A stretch of 64,000 nucleotides of DNA from Yersinia mollaretii ATCC 43969 (GTDB taxonomy: Bacteria; Pseudomonadota; Gammaproteobacteria; Enterobacterales; Enterobacteriaceae): contig NZ_CP054043.1 in the NCBI RefSeq assembly GCF_013282725.1, forward strand, positions 3,162,001 through 3,226,000, in the 5' to 3' direction. Under the pieces are notes generated by a model. That model had not been told where the DNA came from. It was given only the letters and a program-made list of their open reading frames with translations, and did no database searches. Each line of letters starts with the position of its first letter. The first letter of the stretch is position 1. The position numbers and the translations under genes are program-made. Shown here one piece after another: positions 15,598-24,046 of this stretch.

Positions 15598-16257
15598 TTA
15601 GCGGCTGGCGGCGTTCTTTAACTTCACGGCCAGTCGCTCTATGTCTTTTTTGACGCCACAACCGGTATGCAGTTGGAGTGCGCGGTGAAGGTGGCTCAGG
15701 GCCAGTTCTCCCCGGTCACTGTCACGCAGCACATAACCGGTCATTTTGTGCAGTTTGGCCCGCACCTGGTCGGGCATGTCTTCCTCTTCCATCAGCTCAA
15801 TGGTTTGCAGCAGGTGGTCAACGTCAACCGGCTTACCGGTGGCATAGGCTCGCCCGGCAGACTCGGCCACTTCCTCGGCAATCAGGTAAGCGGTAGAACG
15901 AGTAAAACGGTCTGTTGGCACTAACTGATAACGCAGAGCATAACGGGCGATATCCAGTGCGCCGGGGATATCCCCGGCATCCAGACGCCAAATCATGATG
16001 GTCATTAAAATGGCGTCCTGCGCGCCTTTCCCCTCACTCAATACACCCGATACCCACGGCAGATAGTCCGGCAATAACTGCCGCTTCAGCTCGGCTTTAC
16101 GCTCGTTTGAACGCACCTGTTTCAGCTTGCGTTTATCTTCATTGAGCTTGAGCAACATCAGCTCGTAGCCGGTGGCATGGCGTAACGGGTTATCCCGTAG
16201 CTGTGAGGCGGCAATAGCCGACTGTTGGATAAAGTGGCGGCGCGCAGGACTGGTCAT
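15598..16257 (-). CDS. M: Terminase endonuclease subunit gpM
   Basis: 219 residues, starting MTSPARRHFIQQSAIAA and containing DIPGALDIARYALRYQL, the P2 small terminase signature. In P2 it cuts DNA at cos with the large subunit P. Here P and cos are missing, so it is a relic though still open. It follows the A::N fusion by 3 bases. The 99 bases to L show no gene. Confidence 0.9.
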   Translation of the reverse strand: MTSPARRHFIQQSAIAASQLRDNPLRHATGYELMLLKLNEDKRKLKQVRSNERKAELKRQLLPDYLPWVSGVLSEGKGAQDAILMTIMIWRLDAGDIPGALDIARYALRYQLVPTDRFTRSTAYLIAEEVAESAGRAYATGKPVDVDHLLQTIELMEEEDMPDQVRAKLHKMTGYVLRDSDRGELALSHLHRALQLHTGCGVKKDIERLAVKLKNAASR

Positions 16258-16260
16258 GGC

Positions 16261-17223
16261 TTATTTACCCTCGTCGGTAACGGTAGGTGCGGAGGCTGTT
16301 TTCACCGCTTCAACCAGTGCATCAGCAAGACGATCAAAGTTGGATTTGTCCGCTGCTTCGGTGTCTTCTTTTTTCGGCGGCGATAAAATCTCGATATTTT
16401 CCACCAGACAGCCGCAGGCGTAATCCTCCACCACATAATCCTGTTTAATGGATTCATAGTTTTCGATGCGGTCACGCTTGGCGTTCTCATCGATATGGCG
16501 GCGGTGTGAGTCTTCCAGCCAGTAAATAGACAGGTTATCGAGGCGGGTGATCATGAATGCGTTAGCCGGGAAGAATGGCACACGGATAGCAGAGGTGATA
16601 TCTAACCGGCCTTTCAGGTATTTGCGCCAGTGCATCGGCGTGATATTAAAAGCGCGCGCCATTCTGGCAAGATCGCCGAATATGCGTACCTGTGTATCAG
16701 CCTGCAATAAAACAGCCCTGTCACCCTGATTAGCCTTAATGCATTCATCATAATGATGGTTGTACGCCACCATTAACTCATCGCCGATTTTGCGGGCAAA
16801 GCGGCGCAGCTCTTTATCATGCATACCCGCTAGGCTGGCATAGGTTGGGGCATCAGTGGAAAAGCTCATTGACGCACTGAGGCGCATAACATTTTTACTA
16901 TTGACCACCTGAATACGCGGCCAGATACGCTGGTCAAAAACAAACACCAGCCATTTATTAGCGTCGTTTAACCCTTTATTGGCTAACAGGTATTGATAGC
17001 GAGAAATAAACTGGCTACGCAGGAAGTGGGGCAGATTATTGATATTGGCTAAAACAGCTTGCCCCTGAATCAGTTGTTCACGGGTAAGCGGTCTTGCAGG
17101 TGCAAGGGTTTGGCGCGGTTTACTGCCGGGGTAGGCGTAAGCAGGAACAGCAGCGCCACTGCCCGGATAGGGTAACGGCGCTGTTGGGGTAATACGGCCA
17201 CGCATATTATTAATGCTGGTCAT
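16261..17223 (-). CDS. Fusion of replication protein gpA (N-terminal part) to capsid protein gpN (C-terminal part)
   Basis: 320 residues in one open frame. Residues about 50-207 match the N-terminal domain of P2-type gpA (PLTREQLIQGQAVLANINNL…FNITPMHWRKYLKGR). Residues from about 212 match the C-terminus of capsid gpN (RVPFFPANAFMITRLDNLSIYW…DYVVEDYACGCLVE). The join is near 16590. The gpA nicking tyrosines (C-terminal half in P2) and most of the capsid fold are gone. Either it is simply the scar of a deletion removing the rest of A, cos, Q, P, O and N, or a chimera kept open to preserve translation into M. It overlaps the upstream gene by 14 bases. Confidence 0.88.
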   Translation of the reverse strand: MTSINNMRGRITPTAPLPYPGSGAAVPAYAYPGSKPRQTLAPARPLTREQLIQGQAVLANINNLPHFLRSQFISRYQYLLANKGLNDANKWLVFVFDQRIWPRIQVVNSKNVMRLSASMSFSTDAPTYASLAGMHDKELRRFARKIGDELMVAYNHHYDECIKANQGDRAVLLQADTQVRIFGDLARMARAFNITPMHWRKYLKGRLDITSAIRVPFFPANAFMITRLDNLSIYWLEDSHRRHIDENAKRDRIENYESIKQDYVVEDYACGCLVENIEILSPPKKEDTEAADKSNFDRLADALVEAVKTASAPTVTDEGK

Positions 17224-17458
17224 AAGACTGAGTGATTATGTGCTCAGCGATTTGATTAAGCAGTTCAGCAGCTTCTACGCCATTTAGTTCACGATTCAAA
17301 ATTTGATTTGCGATTTCTTCCAAACGAGATGAGACAAGTGCCGCCTGATTTTTTCGTTCATCAATCCGAGCCTCATTTAGCAATAACTCCAGTGAGTTCA
17401 TAGCTACAGGCGAACGTTCATATCTTATTAATTCCGCTTGTTGCTTTATATCCTTCAT
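17210..17458 (-). CDS. Small early phage protein (DUF2732-like)
   Basis: 82 residues, NSLELLLNEARIDERKNQAALVSSRLEEIANQI, resembling the DUF2732 genes found just upstream of A in P2-like phages (P2 orf82 position). Overlaps the A::N start by 14 bases. Function unknown. Confidence 0.65.
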   Translation of the reverse strand: MKDIKQQAELIRYERSPVAMNSLELLLNEARIDERKNQAALVSSRLEEIANQILNRELNGVEAAELLNQIAEHIITQSYDQH

Positions 17459-17523
17459 CGGTAATTCCTGTTTTTAGGCAATAAGAAACCCGGCGAGTAG
17501 AACGCCATATATTGCGGTGATAA

Positions 17524-17835
17524 TTAATTAATAATATTCAGTGCGCAGTCATCATTACTGACAAATGACGGCAACGAACGAGTAAACTCAATTAAGTAAT
17601 TCAACGTTTCAACAACAGATTCTCTTTCTGCTGGCGTTAATTCTGAAAACTGCATATTCACATGACGGCTTTTTAACCCAGCATGAAAACAGATTGTTTT
17701 ACGCAAATGTGCCGGTGATTTATCAAAAGCCTCCTGAGCAACATTCTTTCTATTACGGAAATGCGTTTCTTTTAATTCAGCAATACGAGCAATACCCGTC
17801 ATTCTTAATTTTTCAGCTTCCGTTAATTGCAGCAT
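17524..17835 (-). CDS. Hypothetical early phage protein
   Basis: 103 residues from the ATG at 17835, preceded by a GGGGG ribosome site; the longer frame to 17868 lacks one. Helical and charged (LTEAEKLRMTGIARIAELKE), C-terminus SELTPAERESVVETLNYL. It may belong to the DUF5347 group of Yersinia phages, from memory only. It sits between fil-like and the DUF2732 gene. Confidence 0.6.
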   Translation of the reverse strand: MLQLTEAEKLRMTGIARIAELKETHFRNRKNVAQEAFDKSPAHLRKTICFHAGLKSRHVNMQFSELTPAERESVVETLNYLIEFTRSLPSFVSNDDCALNIIN

Positions 17836-17846
17836 ATAACCCCCAA

Positions 17847-18032
17847 TCAACGTCCGAACAGACGACATAATATTGGCGTCTTCTTTGCAGAGGACAATTC
17901 TTGTAAAAGCGCCTTTTGATTACTTCCCGGTTTCCAGCGCTGGCCGCTCTTCAATTCCAGCACACCGTTACCGAAATGACGCAGGTTTACCGGACTTTGC
18001 TGTTTCAACAGTGGAGCAATAGAAATAATCAT
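17847..18032 (-). CDS. fil: Phage filamentation protein Fil-like
   Basis: 61 residues, APLLKQQSPVNLRHFGNGVLEL…CRLFGR, matching the small Fil/DUF2724 family of 186-type phages. In 186, Fil expression causes host filamentation. It follows cII by 9 bases, the 186 gene order. Confidence 0.65.
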   Translation of the reverse strand: MIISIAPLLKQQSPVNLRHFGNGVLELKSGQRWKPGSNQKALLQELSSAKKTPILCRLFGR

Positions 18033-18041
18033 AAAGACACC

Positions 18042-18551
18042 TCAACTCAAACCAGCGACAGCACTCAAGCCGCTAATAACATCAACGGTTGAAGCAAGCG
18101 CGGGGGTTGATTGAATGCGCGCCTGCACTGTCAGGCCAATCAGTGACAGATGGCGAATCGCAGTATTGACGCTATCCAGCAGAGCAGATTTGCTGAATGC
18201 TGTTTTGTGATTACCTTGCACCGCAGCGGCAGCAATAGAACCCACGGCGGCTGTAGCATGTAGCGCATAAGTCGGGATATTACCGGGGCAGGCTTCATTG
18301 ACTGGCACTGACGGCATGCAATTGATTTGTGACAGCAGGCCGTCTAATAACGTTGGGTCTTCGGTCAGGTCGGTGATGCACAGTAGTTCGTCAACGGTCA
18401 GGCGGTGTGGCTGGTCAGGATTCAATTTGTTACGCAACACTTGCGCTGAGATCCCTGCGTTTGCTGCCAACTCGACTAAATTGTGCTTTAAAGCAAACTG
18501 ACGGCAGGCGTTGTCAAAGTGCGGATGTTTGGACACTGAAAAATCAAACAT
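18042..18551 (-). CDS. cII: 186-type regulatory protein CII
   Basis: 169 residues, exactly the 186 CII length, with FDFSVSKHPHFDNACRQFALKHN, a helix-turn-helix (LVELAANAGISAQVLRNKLN) and PHRLTVDELLCITDLTEDPTLLDG. CII activates lysogenic transcription at pE in 186. It is unrelated to lambda CII. Located between apl and fil, as in 186. Confidence 0.92.
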   Translation of the reverse strand: MFDFSVSKHPHFDNACRQFALKHNLVELAANAGISAQVLRNKLNPDQPHRLTVDELLCITDLTEDPTLLDGLLSQINCMPSVPVNEACPGNIPTYALHATAAVGSIAAAAVQGNHKTAFSKSALLDSVNTAIRHLSLIGLTVQARIQSTPALASTVDVISGLSAVAGLS

Positions 18552-18605
18552 GGCTTACTTCCTCACATATGCCGACAATTAGTTGGCAAATTTGAATATT
18601 GAACA

Positions 18606-18803
18606 TTACTGGTTTGCCGCTTCTTTAGTGAGAGCGATCATATTTACGAGAACCTTTTCCATTTTGCGAACTTTCTGGCGGATAGGTAAACGACCATCTT
18701 TCACCATGCCACGGCAGGTTTCATAAGGGATCCCGCTCAATTTTGAGAACTCAGGCAGGGATAAATAAGGAGAGGTTACTGTGATTGCAAGGTTTTGAAT
18801 CAT
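18606..18803 (-). CDS. apl: Apl/Cox-type excisionase and switch regulator
   Basis: 65 residues with a short winged HTH-like region (PYLSLPEFSKLSGIPYETCRGMVKDGRLPI), as in P2 Cox and 186 Apl. These proteins repress the lysogenic promoter and direct excision. It is first in the minus-strand lytic operon, divergent from cI. With int truncated, only the regulatory role can remain. Confidence 0.85.
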   Translation of the reverse strand: MIQNLAITVTSPYLSLPEFSKLSGIPYETCRGMVKDGRLPIRQKVRKMEKVLVNMIALTKEAANQ

Positions 18804-18915
18804 GGTGCATCCTGTAATGTGTGGTTAATGCGGGTTAATTTGTGTCTTTGTTCAATAATGAGGAATTTAATCCTCAAAGTTGTACGAGTCAATATTATTT
18901 TGGCGGGAATGTTGA
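18804..18915. promoter_or_regulatory. apl-cI intergenic switch region with candidate operator
   Basis: Holds the divergent starts of apl and cI. A perfect dyad TGAGG-A-ATTTAA-T-CCTCA type repeat at 18859-18876 (arms TGAGGA/TCCTCA) is a likely CI or Apl operator. Two GGTTAAT direct repeats lie nearer apl. Promoters were not resolved. Confidence 0.5.
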
Positions 18916-19485
18916 ATGGTTTTTAGTGGCGGACAAGCTGTTGTTGATAGGTTATTGAAAGCCTACGGTTTTTCAACGCAACGTGAGCTTGTAGGAAAAA
19001 TAGGTGTTGGTCATGGAACAGTAAGCACGTGGATCAAACGTGGGTATTTTCCCGGCAAAGAAATTGTTCAGTGCGCACTTGAAACGGGTGCATCTTTGCA
19101 ATGGTTAGCTACTGGGGAAGGAGAACCGTGGGAAGCCGATAAAGCTACTAATGAAAAAGAACACGCTAAATTAATTCAGCACAGAAAGTTGGTTGATGGA
19201 TTGTTAACCGATGCCAGCCCCGTATTACTTGATCCTGAATTACTTCCAGTACAGATAGATGAACCTGAGTTGATTTCTTCACCTAATGCCAAGAGTTCAT
19301 TTCTGGTTGAGCATCAATTCAAGAAAGTTACTGATGGCCTTTGGTTGATTGAAAAAGCGGGGGTTGCATCTATCAGTGATATTACCCGTTTACCGGGTGA
19401 TGTATGGCGTATCAATGATGTCAATTGGCCGGTTAGTGAGGTCAGTATTTTGGCTAAAGTTGTTGGGGAAATTACAGGCTATTGA
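18916..19485 (+). CDS. cI: 186-type CI repressor
   Basis: 189 residues, near the 186 CI length. The N-terminal helix-turn-helix (STQRELVGKIGVGHGTVSTWIKRGYFP) is followed by a linker and a C-terminal multimerisation domain (FKKVTDGLWLIEKAGVASISDITRLPGDVWRIN). It has no obvious LexA-like autocleavage site, and 186-type repressors are inactivated by an antirepressor (Tum) after SOS; tum would lie in the region lost or outside. It keeps the minus-strand operon silent. Confidence 0.92.
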   Translation: MVFSGGQAVVDRLLKAYGFSTQRELVGKIGVGHGTVSTWIKRGYFPGKEIVQCALETGASLQWLATGEGEPWEADKATNEKEHAKLIQHRKLVDGLLTDASPVLLDPELLPVQIDEPELISSPNAKSSFLVEHQFKKVTDGLWLIEKAGVASISDITRLPGDVWRINDVNWPVSEVSILAKVVGEITGY

Positions 19486-19527
19486 TATGTAATTCTGAAT
19501 AATTTTTTGTAGCTTCACGGAGTCTTT

Positions 19528-20409
19528 ATGGATAAGAAACTCAGTGTTTTTAACTACTCACGCAATAGAGAAAAACTGTTAACCAACCTAATCAATATGA
19601 TCGAAGGTATTACCTGCGATGGTGAAGTAGATACACGAGAACTGGTCTTTTTAGATACATGGTTATTAGAATCTGAAATTATTTGTGAAAATTATTGTGT
19701 CGATGCGATTCGAACAAAAATAGCTACCATTTTAGACGATGGTGTTATTGAAAAAGAAGAGTTAGCTCAGTTTAAAATTGACCTGATTGACATCCAACAG
19801 AACTTACTAGACACGCCAGATATCGATCTTTACTCATCTGAATCAGACCAGCATTTGCTTGAGGGATTATGCAAAGGCATGCTGGCAAATCACCAATTGA
19901 TAGAAAGCGAAGTCCGCTATCTTGACTGGTGGCTTTCTCAGAATGGTATGTTGAAAAATAATTATCCCGGTAAAGAGTTGTATAAACTAGTCAAGGATAT
20001 TTTAGCCGATGGCGTTATAACTCCAGATGAAAGAGAAGCTTTAAAACAAGCGCTGATTGATTTTACCGGTTGTGATATAGCTAACGGAGTTGTAGATGGA
20101 ATGGCAACACGATTGCCTATTGAGCACGTGGATAATATTGATTTACAGGATGCTGTAGTCTGTCTTACAGGTAAGTTTCTATGTGGTAGCCGCAATAAAT
20201 GCAAGACAGATATAGAAGCTGCCGGTGGCGTTGTTGTGGATACGATAACTCAAAAAATAGACTACCTGATTATTGGTACTTTAAGTTCCCGTGATTGGCG
20301 TTTCCAAAGCTTTGGCAGAAAAATAGAGTTAGCTATTAACTATCGTGATGAAAAGGGTGTCCCTTTAAAAATCATTAGTGAAGAACAATGGAAGAGTTTT
20401 GCTGTTTGA
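19528..20409 (+). CDS. BRCT-domain cargo protein with two helical repeats
   Basis: 293 residues. The C-terminal ~85 residues form a ligase-type BRCT domain (DAVVCLTGKFLCGSRNKCKTDIEAAGG…DYLIIGT). The N-terminal part has two similar TerB-like helical units (…DGEVDTRELVFLDTWL… and …NHQLIESEVRYLDWWL…) each followed by DDGVIEKEE/DGVITPDE motifs. It lies 42 bases after cI on the same strand, so is probably made in the lysogen. No catalytic residues recognised; possibly a DNA-damage or phage-defence sensor. Function unknown. Confidence 0.75.
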   Translation: MDKKLSVFNYSRNREKLLTNLINMIEGITCDGEVDTRELVFLDTWLLESEIICENYCVDAIRTKIATILDDGVIEKEELAQFKIDLIDIQQNLLDTPDIDLYSSESDQHLLEGLCKGMLANHQLIESEVRYLDWWLSQNGMLKNNYPGKELYKLVKDILADGVITPDEREALKQALIDFTGCDIANGVVDGMATRLPIEHVDNIDLQDAVVCLTGKFLCGSRNKCKTDIEAAGGVVVDTITQKIDYLIIGTLSSRDWRFQSFGRKIELAINYRDEKGVPLKIISEEQWKSFAV

Positions 20410-20433
20410 TTGGCGAACATACATGGAGTTGTG

Positions 20434-20610
20434 ATGAAGTTCTTAACTACAGCTATTATTGGTGTTTTGCTTCTGTCTTTACCAACGGTATCAATTGCTA
20501 GAAATCCCCCCTGCTCTGGTAAAAAGGGTGGGGTATCTCATTGTGAAAATGAGAGGTTTGTCTGTAATGATGGCTCTATTAGTAAATCAAAGAAAACCTG
20601 TACGCGTTAG
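20434..20610 (+). CDS. Small secreted Cys-rich protein
   Basis: 58 residues from the ATG at 20434. Signal peptide (MKFLTTAIIGVLLLSLPTVSIA) then a mature peptide with four Cys (NPPCSGKKGGVSHC…FVCNDGSISKSKKTC). Similar small proteins recur on integrative elements and plasmids. It is expected in the periplasm with two disulfides. Function unknown. Confidence 0.65.
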   Translation: MKFLTTAIIGVLLLSLPTVSIARNPPCSGKKGGVSHCENERFVCNDGSISKSKKTCTR

Positions 20611-20707
20611 TTTTTAATCAGATGTTTGTCGCGCTACATATCAAACATTGACTACTGTTTTTATATACAGTAAATAGGCCCAAGGGATTATTCTTGAGGA
20701 CTTATTT

Positions 20708-20902
20708 ATGGCAGTACGGAAGTTACCCAATGGGAAGTGGGTCTGTGATTTTTACTCAGATGGCCGTGATAGTAAGCGGGTTAGGAAAACCTTTGTTACT
20801 CGCGGTGAGGCGTTGCGCTTTGAACGTGAACAATTAGCGCAACGTGGTGATCTGGATATTGACTATCCTACGGAGTTAAATAAGAGAGGCAAGTATGTTT
20901 GA
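20708..20902 (+). pseudogene. int: Integrase remnant, N-terminal arm-binding domain only
   Basis: The first ~47 residues (MAVRKLPNGKWVCDFYSDGR…FVTRGEALRFEREQ) match P2/186 integrases. The sequence then departs and stops at 64 residues; a full integrase has about 330. The core and catalytic domains (R-H-R-Y) are missing. The frame overlaps the SIR2 start by 8 bases. The prophage therefore cannot excise with its own enzyme. Confidence 0.88.
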
Positions 20903-22043
20903 GTCGATTGTGCCATTGGACATATACAACAAGAACATCAACATACTGATAGGCTCAGGTGCTTCAGCAGACTTGTTCCCTACGCTGGCACTCGCTATTA
21001 AAGACGCACAAGGGAATAGGGAAACGATTGAGACACTTGCCACGAAGTTTGAAACCTTGCCTGAGAAGCGAACTGCGTTGTTCATGCACTATTACAACAC
21101 GTGCATTTTTCCTGTACAGACCTTTAATCCAAGTTCCATCACTTCAGATAAAGGAAAAGAAAATCTCAAAAACTATGAGAATTTCTTGACAACTCTTTTA
21201 GGACTACTGGATAGAAGGAAAGACCTCAACCGTAAGATCAATATCTTCACCACTAACTATGATGGCTGTCTAGCCCATATGGCCGACAGCATTCTCATGA
21301 AAGGCTCGCATGATTTTGTGGTGAACGATGGCACCTCTGGATTTCACCGGAAACACTTGCATTCCAAGAACTTCAGTACGTTCCAATGTCAAACCGGAAT
21401 ATTTGAGCGCAGCAACTACGGTATCCCCCAGCTGAACATTATTCACCTTCATGGTTCGGTCTACTGGTCCAAAAGCGCTGAGAAGATTGAAGTCAATTAC
21501 CGTAATGATTTCCATAACCTTTTGGCAAGAGAAACAATCGAAAAGCTAGACAGATACTCGGTGTTCCTTAGTACCAAAGACAACAAGACCGAAGACATAC
21601 CCGCCTTGCCCTTCAGTAAAGAGCAGATGGAAACCTTCTGGGATGAGTACAACAAGCTCCCCATAGTGAACCCCACTAAGTGGAAATTTCACGAGACTGT
21701 TTTTGAAGAGCACTACTACCAGATGCTCAGGCTATTAAGCTATGAGCTTGAGAAACCAAATGCCATACTCATCACATTTGGCTTTTCATTTGCTGATGAG
21801 CACATTCTCAGGCTTGTCCAACGCTCCCTCTCCAACCCGCAACTTCAAACTTTCATTTGCTGTTACAGCGACGAGAGCGCGAACAGCATGCGTGAAGAAT
21901 TCAAGCTATGGAAAAACGTCAAGGTCATTGGACCGCCGGAAGATTTGAAGATGGACTTCACCAACTTCAATAGGTATATCTTTTCTCTCAAGCCAGAGGA
22001 CTATGAATCACCAGTCTTGGCTGAAGACGAGGATTTGATATGA
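20895..22043 (+). CDS. SIR2-domain effector of a SIR2-HerA defence system
   Basis: 382 residues. SIR2 motifs are LIGSGAS (residues 18-24), FTTNYD (118-123), LHGSVY with His186, and ITFGFSFADEHI near 295-306. Members of this family bind and break down NAD+; in SIR2-HerA pairs the two proteins assemble together and defend against phage. It has a good AGAGAGG ribosome site inside the int remnant. Its stop overlaps the herA start by 4 bases, so the two are coupled. Assignment to SIR2-HerA rests on the gene pair and motifs. Confidence 0.88.
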   Translation: MFESIVPLDIYNKNINILIGSGASADLFPTLALAIKDAQGNRETIETLATKFETLPEKRTALFMHYYNTCIFPVQTFNPSSITSDKGKENLKNYENFLTTLLGLLDRRKDLNRKINIFTTNYDGCLAHMADSILMKGSHDFVVNDGTSGFHRKHLHSKNFSTFQCQTGIFERSNYGIPQLNIIHLHGSVYWSKSAEKIEVNYRNDFHNLLARETIEKLDRYSVFLSTKDNKTEDIPALPFSKEQMETFWDEYNKLPIVNPTKWKFHETVFEEHYYQMLRLLSYELEKPNAILITFGFSFADEHILRLVQRSLSNPQLQTFICCYSDESANSMREEFKLWKNVKVIGPPEDLKMDFTNFNRYIFSLKPEDYESPVLAEDEDLI

Positions 22044-23815
22044 GTATCGTTGTAGGTGAAGTCATAGCAGTTAGTGGGGTGCGCATCTCCCTTCGTATTT
22101 TTGAAGATTCCAACCATGAGACCATCTTTTACGAAGGCATTAAGTATCGGGGGGTTTCACTCAGGGAGCACATCACCATCCAACGAGGTTTCATAGACAT
22201 TGTCTGCCTTGTTGAAGGCGAGTTTTTGGACGAAAAAAAGCTTGAGGCAGATGCCGTGAAGACCCATTACATCCGAAAAGTTGATGTCCGGCCCATAGGC
22301 TACATAGTGGATGACAAGTTTTTTGAAGGTGTGAAGTACATGCCGATGATTAGGGATAAGGCATCTCTAATCAGCGAACTCATGGTTGGGAAAATCTATG
22401 GGACAGAGGGCAAAACTGGTTTTTCCATTGGGTCCATGCTCAAAGAGAACGTCCCCATCAACTTGCCATGGACACGGTTATTTAATAGCCATCTAGGCAT
22501 CTTCGGCAACACTGGAAGCGGTAAATCTAATACCCTAGCTAAGCTTTACACGACTTTATTCAACGAGAGGCTCTCTGCACTAAATGGCAATAGTCAGTTT
22601 GTTATCATTGATTTCAATGGCGAATACACTGAAGACCAGATCCTTCCAGCCAAGGACAAGCTGATAGTTGCGCTAAACTCTAAAAAAGCTGAGCATAAAT
22701 TCAAGGTTGAAGCTGCTCATTTTTGGGATGTAGAAACTCTGAGTCTCCTGTTCCAAGCTACCACCAACACACAGCAACCGTTCTTGCGCCGAGTCCTGTC
22801 TGGCAAGGAAAAATTTAAGGATGTTCCGCTCAAAAGATATGTGGAAAAGGTTTTTGAGAAAGTGTTTAGTACAGGTGAGGCGAAATCAGATGCGTTGGAC
22901 CTGAGCCGTGAAATTGCGCGGATGATTGACTGCTATTCGTTGCAAGATCATCTAAAGGGAATCATTTATTATAACAGAGATAAGTATTTCAGGCACAGCA
23001 ACGGCACTTACTACAACTCAAATGGAAATGGCTTTGACCTTAACATCAAGCCCATCATTGATGAAGATGTTAATTTGGATGGAATTGACCAGTTCGATGA
23101 ACTCATCTTGAGGTGCTACCTCCAACTTTGTTCAGATGTCGTGTTCGGCTATGCTCAATACGAGCATATTCAACCAGTGCTTGCTAGGGCCAAATCATCC
23201 ACCTCGGCTCTTCGCAATGTCCTTGAAATCGTTAATGATCCACCACCACCACATCTCTTGCATGTTTTCTCTTTGAAGAAATGTAAGAATGAGATCAAGA
23301 AGATCTTGCCATTGCTCATTGCCAAGAATTTCTACACGAATCACAAGGATGCGGAGAATCTGAAGAGTCCGCCAAGCAGGACCCTTCACCTCATCATTGA
23401 TGAGGCACATAACATTTTGTCAGAGCAGTCCACTCGTGAGCATGAAATTTGGAAAGACTACCGACTTGAACTCTTTGAGGAAATCATCAAGGAGGGGCGT
23501 AAGTATGGTGTCTACCTCACACTCTCCAGTCAGCGGCCAGCCGACATTTCACCTACCATTGTTTCCCAAATTCATAACTTCTTCATACATCGGTTGGTGA
23601 ACGATCGCGACCTTATGCTGCTAGACAATACAATCAGCACCTTGGATTCTAGTTCTAAGGCTCTCATCCCTACGCTAGCCAAAGGCTGTTGTGTGGTTAC
23701 AGGAACGGCATTTGACTTGCCAATGATCTTGAAAATTGACCCGCTGCTGAAGCAGCATCGGCCCAGCAGTGATGATGTAGACCTTGAAGTGCTTTGGGCT
23801 ATGCCTCCCGTTTAG
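22040..23815 (+). CDS. herA: HerA-type ATPase of a SIR2-HerA defence system
   Basis: 591 residues. An N-terminal HAS-barrel-like part (VVGEVIAVSGVRISLRIF), Walker A GNTGSGKS (156-163), DUF87-type insert, Walker B LIIDEAHN (about 451-458), and SSQRPADISP with a following arginine-rich segment (FIHRLVNDRDL) typical of HerA/FtsK hexamers. It is predicted to form the hexameric motor partner of the SIR2 protein. It ends 230 bases before the tRNA fragment. Confidence 0.9.
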   Translation: MSIVVGEVIAVSGVRISLRIFEDSNHETIFYEGIKYRGVSLREHITIQRGFIDIVCLVEGEFLDEKKLEADAVKTHYIRKVDVRPIGYIVDDKFFEGVKYMPMIRDKASLISELMVGKIYGTEGKTGFSIGSMLKENVPINLPWTRLFNSHLGIFGNTGSGKSNTLAKLYTTLFNERLSALNGNSQFVIIDFNGEYTEDQILPAKDKLIVALNSKKAEHKFKVEAAHFWDVETLSLLFQATTNTQQPFLRRVLSGKEKFKDVPLKRYVEKVFEKVFSTGEAKSDALDLSREIARMIDCYSLQDHLKGIIYYNRDKYFRHSNGTYYNSNGNGFDLNIKPIIDEDVNLDGIDQFDELILRCYLQLCSDVVFGYAQYEHIQPVLARAKSSTSALRNVLEIVNDPPPPHLLHVFSLKKCKNEIKKILPLLIAKNFYTNHKDAENLKSPPSRTLHLIIDEAHNILSEQSTREHEIWKDYRLELFEEIIKEGRKYGVYLTLSSQRPADISPTIVSQIHNFFIHRLVNDRDLMLLDNTISTLDSSSKALIPTLAKGCCVVTGTAFDLPMILKIDPLLKQHRPSSDDVDLEVLWAMPPV

Positions 23816-24046
23816 GACAGTGTTTTCTCCTATTCCTTCTTTCCCCTGATAGGGACTTCGATATTATTCTGTGAGCGTTGGGGTGTATTAAGTATGAGTT
23901 AGTATTACGTTGGATTTTTTCTGAGTATTAAACTTAGCTTGGATTACTGTGACTACCATCCCCACAACAACCCAAACTAACCCGCCATCGTGTTTGGTAA
24001 CTTGTTGATTGTAGCTAAGTCTTTGATTTGCAGATTGTCCTAAGAG
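23816..24046. other. Non-coding stretch between herA and the attachment site
   Basis: No credible gene, no clear terminator with a T-run after herA. AT-rich. Expected to hold integrase arm sites if the att region is intact; none could be identified by eye. Confidence 0.5.
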
